Positions 22,041 through 26,547 of a DNA stretch of 26,547 bases are shown in pieces. Under the pieces are notes generated by a model. That model had not been told where the DNA came from. It saw only the letters and a program-made list of their open reading frames with translations, and did not search any database. The position numbers and the translations under genes are program-made. The stretch comes from a virus. The DNA is taken from the IMG/VR virus record IMGVR_UViG_3300024346_004212, positions 1 to 26,547 of that record, one strand, 5' to 3'. The stretch's first letter is position 1, and every line of letters begins with the position of its first letter.

Positions 22041-22445
22041 ATGGTAAAAACAGCACTGGATCTTTTTAATGATCCATTTTTTAATACCTTCTCAAACCTA
22101 CAGAAGGTAACAACAACAACAAACTATCCACCTTATAATCAAATCAAACTAAATGATAAAGAGTATATTCTTTCATTTGCTTTGGCTGGGTTCTCTAAGG
22201 ATGATGTCTCAGTATCGCTAGACAATCGCAAACTTACAATCAAGGGCGAGAAGCAGGATGCTGAGTTACCAGAGGGTGCAGAGTATCTACACAAGGGAAT
22301 TGCTGCTCGCAAATTCACTGATATCTTTACTCTTCCTGAGTTTGTGGAAGTTGTTGGGGCTGAATTCAAGGACGGTATCTTAGATATCAGACTTGAAAAG
22401 CAGATCCCAGAAGATAAACTACCAAAAACTATTGAAATCCAGTAG
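22041..22445 (+). CDS. hsp20: Hsp20 family small heat shock protein (134 aa)
   Basis: SD AAAGGGG is six bases from the ATG. The alpha-crystallin domain is complete: KEYILSFALAGFSKDDVSVS, LTIKGEK, then IAARKFTDIFTLPEFV and FKDGILDIRLEK. N-terminal arm is short (DLFNDPFFNTF). It should act as an ATP-independent holdase, probably aiding virion or host protein folding during infection. Small heat shock proteins occur in some large phages. Its promoter is the strongest in the window, and its stop abuts the noncoding region. Confidence 0.93.
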   Translation: MVKTALDLFNDPFFNTFSNLQKVTTTTNYPPYNQIKLNDKEYILSFALAGFSKDDVSVSLDNRKLTIKGEKQDAELPEGAEYLHKGIAARKFTDIFTLPEFVEVVGAEFKDGILDIRLEKQIPEDKLPKTIEIQ

Positions 22446-22451
22446 TATAAT
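22446..22451 (+). promoter_or_regulatory. Possible -10 TATAAT for noncoding RNA 1
   Basis: A perfect TATAAT begins at the base after the hsp20 stop. There is no clear -35 or TG extension, so it is weak. It would start transcription near 22458. Confidence 0.35.
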
Positions 22452-22457
22452 AGTAAA

Positions 22458-22575
22458 CATTCCGCTATGAAACTTTAAAAGGTTTTACAACGGATGCTCC
22501 TATGAGTGGAGAGTTGGCAGGAGTTGAATCTTCGTGGCTGATAGACCTGAGCAGTCGTCTATAAACTGCTCATTT
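22458..22575 (+). ncRNA. Candidate structured RNA 1 with overlapping stems
   Basis: No coding frame is credible here. Paired elements: TCCG (22461-22464) with CGGA (22491-22494), enclosing AAACTT-TAAA-AGGTTT; CTCC/GGAG in 22497-22510 or CTCCT/AGGAG; and a 3' pair of perfect stems, ATAGAC (22541-22546) with GTCTAT (22557-22562) and TGAGCAGT (22548-22555) with ACTGCTCA (22565-22572). The last two interlock. It could be an untranslated small RNA, the hsp20 3' end, or a leader. Confidence 0.4.
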
Positions 22576-22579
22576 CCTA

Positions 22580-22588
22580 TGCTACAAT
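22580..22588 (+). promoter_or_regulatory. Extended -10 promoter TGCTACAAT for noncoding RNA 2
   Basis: TGC followed by TACAAT. Predicted start is at about 22595, the first base of the stem of RNA 2. Confidence 0.5.
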
Positions 22589-22594
22589 ATAACT

Positions 22595-22678
22595 GTCCCA
22601 CACAGGACCTTAGTGATGGATTAGTTACCCATTGGATAGAGACCGTGGCGCAAGTCAGGTGAATTACTTGTGTGGGAC
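22595..22678 (+). ncRNA. Candidate structured RNA 2 closed by a 12-bp stem
   Basis: GTCCCACACAGG (22595-22606) pairs with CTTGTGTGGGAC (22667-22678), one G-T wobble. Inside, GATGG (22615-22619) pairs with CCATT (22629-22633), and ACCT (22607-22610) can pair with AGGT (22657-22660). It may be a three-way junction. About 84 bases. I recognise no known RNA family. Confidence 0.45.
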
Positions 22679-22692
22679 CTAACATTTGGCGG

Positions 22693-22698
22693 TATAAT
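22693..22698 (+). promoter_or_regulatory. -10 TATAAT for the HNH gene, leaderless output
   Basis: Seven bases separate TATAAT from the ATG at 22706; a weak TTGTGT lies 19 bases upstream. No SD is present before the ATG. Confidence 0.55.
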
Positions 22699-22705
22699 AA
22701 TATCA

Positions 22706-22978
22706 ATGACTGACAAAGAGTTGGACCATTATAATAAGCAGCAGTATAAGAAGATGCTGGCTAAGATAAAAGAGGATTCTGGCTGTGCAGACTGTGGAAT
22801 AAATAATCATATTATCTTAGATTTTGACCACATAAGAGACAAGAAGTACAATGTATCAAGGATGATCCATGATGGTTTTTCATGGAAGGCTATTAAGAAA
22901 GAGATAGAAAAGTGTGAGGTGGTTTGTGCCAACTGCCACAGAATAAGGACCCACAACAGGCTAAACGGCATGCTATAA
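22706..22978 (+). CDS. HNH endonuclease (90 aa)
   Basis: ATG 22706 is at the predicted transcription start. Zinc pairs C27/C30 (CADC) and C74/C77 (CANC), with the nuclease core DFDH (H42) and final CHR (H78), then RTHNRL. This is the compact HNH fold. It may be a homing-type or free-standing nuclease and acts on DNA. Its immediate upstream DNA holds the structured RNAs, but the protein is too short for HEARO/IsrB nucleases, so a guide-RNA link is unlikely. TAA overlaps the next promoter. Confidence 0.85.
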   Translation: MTDKELDHYNKQQYKKMLAKIKEDSGCADCGINNHIILDFDHIRDKKYNVSRMIHDGFSWKAIKKEIEKCEVVCANCHRIRTHNRLNGML

Positions 22979-22979
22979 T
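22971..22979 (+). promoter_or_regulatory. Extended -10 promoter TGCTATAAT, leaderless output
   Basis: TGC plus TATAAT overlapping the end of the HNH gene. The ATG at 22986 begins six bases after TATAAT, at the expected start site. Confidence 0.7.
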
Positions 22980-22985
22980 AGTTAT

Positions 22986-23939
22986 ATGATAAAAGAAGGC
23001 GATTTCGCAATGACAGCCCATGGATCTGATGAAGAGGTCCATGTTGGTCAAGTAGTCCATGTAATGACAGAAGGAATGCTTGGTGTTCCAGGAGGAGAAT
23101 ATTCTCTTGAGGCAACACCAGAAAATCCTGCGGTCTTGATTCAGTTATTTGAACAAGAAGAAAATGGATACTGGGAAGCAACTAATTTATATACAGGATG
23201 CATGATGTCACTAATGGTTGCGATTGATCCACTTCTACAAGAACCAGAAGATTCAGAAGTTGCTATGGCAATGTATGATTCATCAATTGGTAAAGCGTAT
23301 GAAGGTTGCGGATGTCCAATGTGTAAAGAACTAAATGTTACATGCAAAGAATGTCCACAGTGTCAGTCTGGAGAAATGAAATCAGATTGCTGTGCTAATG
23401 TAAATAAGCAAGCACCTTGCTGGGATGGATATGTACAGCGTGGGATGAAGCCAGGTACAAATGGTAAGCCAGTTCCTAACTGTGTACCTGCTGCAAAGGC
23501 AGATGACCTATGGGAAGATGATGACACAGTTGAATACGAAACAGATTCAGTTTCAAAGGCAGAAGGATACTCACCACCAGCAGGAGCAAGATCTGCTGCT
23601 CGCAGAGCAATTAAGTTTAAAGAAGATGGAAAGGCCAATGGTGCAGGAACTGCAGTTGGCTGGACTCGTGCAGGGCAGTTAGCAAGAGGTGAATCTTTAT
23701 CTCTTAGTACTGTTAAGAGAATGTATTCATACTTCTCACGCCATGAGGTAGACAAAAAGGGTAAAGACTGGGGCAACTCAGCAAACCCATCTAACGGATA
23801 CATCATGTGGTTAGCATGGGGCGGAGACGCTGGTTTCTCATGGTCAAGAGGAATTGTTAATCGTGAAAAAGACAAGGCTTTGTTTGCTGATTTCGGCAAG
23901 GATTATACAAAGTCACAAAGAGAAAGACACACAATATAA
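22986..23939 (+). CDS. Phage Cys-rich protein with a WGGDAG domain, probably leaderless (317 aa)
   Basis: N-terminus (about 1-85) is a beta-rich domain. A Cys-rich stretch (about 108-167) includes CGCPMCKE, CKECPQC and CCANVN, then CWDGYVQRGMK and VPNCVP. The C-terminal domain (about 195-300) carries GARSAARRAIKFKEDG, LSTVKRMYSYFSRHEVDKKG and IMWLAWGGDAGFSW. Similar C-terminal modules occur in proteins of phage head and maturation regions as I recall, but a catalytic role is not shown. It may be a structural or capsid-associated protein. A short basic gene follows by TAATG overlap. Confidence 0.7.
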   Translation: MIKEGDFAMTAHGSDEEVHVGQVVHVMTEGMLGVPGGEYSLEATPENPAVLIQLFEQEENGYWEATNLYTGCMMSLMVAIDPLLQEPEDSEVAMAMYDSSIGKAYEGCGCPMCKELNVTCKECPQCQSGEMKSDCCANVNKQAPCWDGYVQRGMKPGTNGKPVPNCVPAAKADDLWEDDDTVEYETDSVSKAEGYSPPAGARSAARRAIKFKEDGKANGAGTAVGWTRAGQLARGESLSLSTVKRMYSYFSRHEVDKKGKDWGNSANPSNGYIMWLAWGGDAGFSWSRGIVNREKDKALFADFGKDYTKSQRERHTI

Positions 23940-24067
23940 TGCCAAAGAAAAAAGCAGCAGCGTTTAATCCTATTCAGATTAAAGATGGATGGATTGTTAG
24001 ACTATATAAAGATGGTCGTATTAAGTCTAAGATCGCACCCTATGAAGTAAAGCATCCTAAAAAGTAA
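23939..24067 (+). CDS. Small Lys-rich protein (42 aa)
   Basis: TAATG overlap with the previous gene. Basic N-terminus (KKKAAA), then IKDGWIVRLYKDGRIKSKI, which reads as two short strands. Last plus-strand gene; the next genes converge on it. Function unknown. Confidence 0.5.
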   Translation: MPKKKAAAFNPIQIKDGWIVRLYKDGRIKSKIAPYEVKHPKK

Positions 24068-24103
24068 TATTGGGTAGTTTTAAGTCATGCCCAGGACTAT
24101 TAA

Positions 24104-24238
24104 TTACTTGCGCTTGGTAAATCCAAACATCTTTTCTTTTGCATTGCTTGCTGCTTGCTTAAACCCATATGCATATGAGCCAATCATTAAACCAACAATT
24201 GCTGTAGAGTGTAGTAGATAAAACATTGCACTTCTCAT
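24104..24238 (-). CDS. Small membrane protein coupled to katG (44 aa)
   Basis: Its ATG directly abuts the katG stop (TAAATG), with GGAG in the end of katG as ribosome site. It has one hydrophobic segment (about residues 4-22, with STAIVGLMIGSYAYG) followed by a basic cytoplasmic tail (KEKMFGFTKRK). Translational coupling suggests a role with KatG or its membrane site. No family recognised. Confidence 0.6.
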   Translation of the reverse strand: MRSAMFYLLHSTAIVGLMIGSYAYGFKQAASNAKEKMFGFTKRK

Positions 24239-26302
24239 TTACTTGTTCTCCTTAATAAATAGATCTGCATTCATTACCTTTGTCCATGCTGAAACAAAAT
24301 CATGAACAAACTTTTCATTAGCATCACTAGATGCATATACTTCTGCAATTGCTCTAAGTTCTGAATTAGAAGGGATGATAAGATCTACACGAGGAAGGTT
24401 AATTGCTTCTTCCGCATTAGTAAATGAAAGTAGTCGAGATAAGTAGGTATTATCTAACTTATTATACTTTAACATTCTCATACCAGAAAGTAGTAGTACC
24501 ATTTCTACAGGTGTTAGTCCAAGAAGGTTAGCCTTTTCTACTAGCAATACTTCTTCTGGAGCAGTAATGCTTGGATGAACATAGTTTCGAAATGCATCAA
24601 ACTTTGGTTCAAGAACTGAAAAAGATTCAATATCTGTCTGCTCTTGAGTTGCATCACCACGACTAAACTTTGCACCAATTACGATACCAATACCGCTATT
24701 AACTGCAGCAACTTGAACACCAACTAGTCCAGCAAAAACAATTAAGTCTGCTAGAGATACATCAAACTCATTCTTGATTTCATTAAGAACTGATACTACT
24801 CTGTTGATAGCCTCATGATCATTTACTTCCCATGTGTTCTGAGGAGCAAGCACAAGGCGAGCACCGTTGGCACCACCACGCTTGTCTGTCTTGCGGAATG
24901 TTGATGCAGATGCCCAGGCAGTTGTAACTAAGTCAGAAACAGATAGACCAGATGACATAATTCTTTCTTTAATTAGATCAACATCTTCCTGTGTTAAACT
25001 ATCTCTGGTTACATTGCCAACTGGATCTTGCCAAATAAGTTGCTCTGATGGAACTTCCTTGCCAAGATATCTTGCGATTGGGCCCATATCTCTATGGGTT
25101 AACTTAAACCACGCACGAGCAAATTGATCTGAGAAGTAGTCAAAGTCTTCAAGGAATCGTCTTGAAATCTTTTCATACTCTGGATCAAACCTCAATGCAA
25201 GGTCTGCTGTTGTCATAACTGGAGCATGGAACTTGCCCTCAACATGTGCATCTGGAACTAAATTAGCAGCAGACTCATCTGTTGGAATCCATTGTGTTGC
25301 ACCAGCAGGTGACTTTGTTTGTGTCCAATCATACTTAAATAATAACTTAAGGTATGAGTTGTCCCACTTAGTAGGAGTTGCAGTCCAAGCACCTTCAATA
25401 CCACTTGTGATAGTATCTTCTGCATTACCCTTGCCAAATGAGTTCTTCCATCCAAGACCAAGGTCTTCTAGTGGAGCAGCCTCTGGATTAGGGCCAACAT
25501 GTGAAGGATCTCCAGCACCATGTGCCTTACCAAATGCGTGTCCACCAGCAATTAGTGCAACTGTCTCTTCATCGTTCATTGCCATGCGAGCAAAGGTTTC
25601 ACGAATGTCTCGTGCAGAAAGAACTGGATCAGGATTTCCATTAGGACCTTCAGGGTTTACATAAATCAAACCCATCTGTACTGCAGCAAGAGGATTTTCT
25701 AATTCACGATCTCCGCTATAGCGATTGTCTGCAAGCCATTCCTTTTCTGTACCCCAGTATGTATCATCTGATTCCCAAACATCTGCACGACCACCAGCAA
25801 AACCAAATGTCCTAAAGCCCATGTTTTCAAGTGCAACGTTGCCTGCAAGAATCATTAGGTCTGCCCATGAAATCTTCTTGCCGTACTTTTGCTTAATTGG
25901 CCATAAAAGTCTGCGAGCCTTATCAAGATTGCCGTTATCTGGCCATGAGTTTTGTGGAGCAAATCTGTGTAGACCTTCACCTGCACCACCACGACCATCA
26001 GTTACTCTGTATGTGCCAGCACTGTGCCATGCCATACGAATAAAGAATGGACCATAGTTACCATAGTCTGCAGGCCACCAATCTTGCGAGGTAGTTAGAA
26101 GAGTATTGATGTCATACTTAATAGCATCAAGATCTAAACTGTTAAACTCGTTAGCATAGTCAAACTCGTTTCCCATAGGATCGGACTTTTCTGAATGCTT
26201 TCTCAATGGAGACAAGTCTAGTTGGTTAGGCCACCAGTCTTTGTTTGTTCTAGCCTCTGTTGTATATGTCTTACCAGTGTATGGACACTTTGCTTCACTC
26301 AT
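24239..26302 (-). CDS. katG: Catalase-peroxidase KatG (687 aa)
   Basis: All key residues align to M. tuberculosis KatG with an offset of 15: R89, W92 and H93 (distal), Y214 and M240 (Met-Tyr-Trp cross-link with W92), H255 (proximal haem ligand) and S300 (S315). It would destroy H2O2 in the cytoplasm. At 687 residues it is short for the family; the C-terminal domain appears to lack about 30-35 residues between LLSGMRML and [13 protein letters not shown]. The catalytic domain seems intact. It lies opposite to the phage operons, after a structured leader, with a small membrane gene coupled behind it. An ATG at 26362 would add 20 unneeded residues overlapping the leader stem. Confidence 0.95.
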   Translation of the reverse strand: MSEAKCPYTGKTYTTEARTNKDWWPNQLDLSPLRKHSEKSDPMGNEFDYANEFNSLDLDAIKYDINTLLTTSQDWWPADYGNYGPFFIRMAWHSAGTYRVTDGRGGAGEGLHRFAPQNSWPDNGNLDKARRLLWPIKQKYGKKISWADLMILAGNVALENMGFRTFGFAGGRADVWESDDTYWGTEKEWLADNRYSGDRELENPLAAVQMGLIYVNPEGPNGNPDPVLSARDIRETFARMAMNDEETVALIAGGHAFGKAHGAGDPSHVGPNPEAAPLEDLGLGWKNSFGKGNAEDTITSGIEGAWTATPTKWDNSYLKLLFKYDWTQTKSPAGATQWIPTDESAANLVPDAHVEGKFHAPVMTTADLALRFDPEYEKISRRFLEDFDYFSDQFARAWFKLTHRDMGPIARYLGKEVPSEQLIWQDPVGNVTRDSLTQEDVDLIKERIMSSGLSVSDLVTTAWASASTFRKTDKRGGANGARLVLAPQNTWEVNDHEAINRVVSVLNEIKNEFDVSLADLIVFAGLVGVQVAAVNSGIGIVIGAKFSRGDATQEQTDIESFSVLEPKFDAFRNYVHPSITAPEEVLLVEKANLLGLTPVEMVLLLSGMRMLKYNKLDNTYLSRLLSFTNAEEAINLPRVDLIIPSNSELRAIAEVYASSDANEKFVHDFVSAWTKVMNADLFIKENK

Positions 26303-26342
26303 GAGTTTCTCTTTCTGTTTGTTATGTATTACAAAAGTTAGG

Positions 26343-26405
26343 AGGGTGTGGTGTTGCAACATAGGCTATAAATGTTTCCCGACACATATAGGCTAACCAC
26401 ACCCT
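26343..26405 (-). promoter_or_regulatory. Structured katG mRNA leader: 10-bp stem starting at the predicted transcription start
   Basis: On the transcript, AGGGTGTGGT (26405-26396) pairs with ACCACACCCT (26352-26343). Inside are a smaller ATGT/ACAT hairpin and two direct copies of TAGCCTAT. A 10-bp palindrome TGTTGCAACA lies at 26352-26361. It could stabilise the mRNA, respond to a signal, or act as a protein site. Confidence 0.55.
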
Positions 26406-26412
26406 TACTACT

Positions 26413-26421
26413 ATTATAGCA
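26413..26421 (-). promoter_or_regulatory. Extended -10 promoter TGCTATAAT for katG
   Basis: Read on the minus strand, TGC TATAAT lies at the 3' end of tRNA-Arg; start near 26406, about 104 bases before the katG ATG. Confidence 0.65.
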
Positions 26422-26492
26422 CCCCTGGCAGGAATCGAACCTGCGACGCTTGGCTTAGAAGTCCAACGTTCTGTCCACTGAACTACAGAGGT
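26420..26492 (-). tRNA. tRNA-Arg (anticodon TCT)
   Basis: Minus strand: acceptor ACCTCTG with CAGGGGT (one wobble), D arm with AGTTCAGTGGACAGA, anticodon loop CTTCTAA closed by TTGG/CCAA, T arm GCAGG-TTCGATT-CCTGC. No encoded CCA. The A-G mismatch at the base of the anticodon loop is slightly unusual. Confidence 0.87.
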
Positions 26493-26496
26493 ATTG

Positions 26497-26547
26497 CATC
26501 TCCAACGGAATTCGAATCCGTGTTGCTGCCGTGAAAGGGCAGAGTCC
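26497..26547 (-). tRNA. tRNA-Glu (anticodon TTC), 5' part outside the window
   Basis: Minus strand: anticodon stem CTGCC/GGCAG with loop CTTTCAC, then T arm ACGGA-TTCGAAT-TCCGT and 3' acceptor TGGAGAT. The D arm and 5' acceptor lie beyond the window end. Confidence 0.82.

Noticed and set aside
22500-22575. tRNA-like gene in the hsp20-HNH gap
   Set aside because: A loop reading GTCTATA resembles an anticodon arm (CTA), but no acceptor, D or T arm can be matched on either strand.
22670-22705. Longer HNH start at TTG 22670
   Set aside because: It begins in the stem of RNA 2, adds 12 residues unlike the HNH family, and has no ribosome site; the ATG at 22706 fits the promoter.
22446-22978. HEARO/OMEGA-type RNA with IsrB-like nuclease
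   Set aside because: The nuclease is only 90 residues with a zinc-HNH core and has no RuvC or PLMP parts, so a guide-RNA system is not supported.
24068-24103. Terminator between the converging 23939 and 24104 genes
   Set aside because: Only short, weak pairings (AGTC/GACT, TAGT/ACTA) are present and no T run; nothing convincing.
24867-26057. Plus-strand frames within katG (24867-25127, 25233-25664, 25725-26057)
   Set aside because: They lie antisense to a strongly conserved enzyme and have no motif or ribosome site of their own.
26303-26362. Longer katG start at 26362
   Set aside because: It adds 20 residues unlike the family, runs through the leader stem, and lacks a ribosome site; MSEAKCP at 26302 is the usual start.

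Overview
The window looks like part of the genome of a tailed dsDNA bacteriophage (or close relative) infecting an AT-rich actinobacterium. The phage call rests on terminase small and large subunits, a CHAP endolysin with holin-like membrane proteins, phage-type recombination nucleases, tRNA genes, and very dense same-strand genes joined by ATGA or TAATG overlaps. The actinobacterial host call rests on a WhiB-like Fe-S protein, a DUF7455-type zinc protein, a proteasome beta-type hydrolase and leaderless transcripts. A freshwater acI/Nanopelagicales-like host is a plausible inference, not proven.

Layout. (1) 1-4680: replication and recombination: C-terminus of a DnaE-type polymerase, RecA, two small proteins, a Cas4/RecB-like nuclease, a zinc-finger protein and a RuvC-like resolvase. 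(2) 4685-7509: small HTH and membrane proteins, DUF3310, then the terminase. (3) 7527-13732: instead of portal and capsid genes come three exported proteins (Ala/Thr-rich, PA14/coiled-coil/Pro-rich, subtilisin-like) with membrane proteins, a proteasome-like hydrolase and a 2-oxoglutarate oxygenase. (4) 13768-21926: tRNA-Asn, endolysin, and a long run of small accessory genes: two DUF2061 proteins, a prolyl-hydroxylase-like oxygenase, FmdB and DUF7455 zinc proteins, an APS-kinase-like/nucleotidyltransferase fusion, a thermonuclease, a methyltransferase, WhiB, a luciferase-like monooxygenase and a holin-like protein. (5) 21941-24067: terminator with overlapping promoter, Hsp20, about 260 bases of structured noncoding DNA, an HNH endonuclease, and a Cys-rich phage protein. 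(6) 24104-26547, minus strand: a catalase-peroxidase (KatG) with a small coupled membrane protein, a structured leader, tRNA-Arg and partial tRNA-Glu.

Most notable: the complete KatG behind a leader whose base-paired stem starts at the predicted transcription start; an untranslated region with two overlapping perfect stems (pseudoknot or switch) and a second RNA closed by a 12-bp stem; two genes that appear to start at ATT; three genes predicted to be leaderless; and a recurring extended -10 promoter motif (TGN-TAYAMT) at ten sites. All functions are inferred by reading the sequence; no searches were run.
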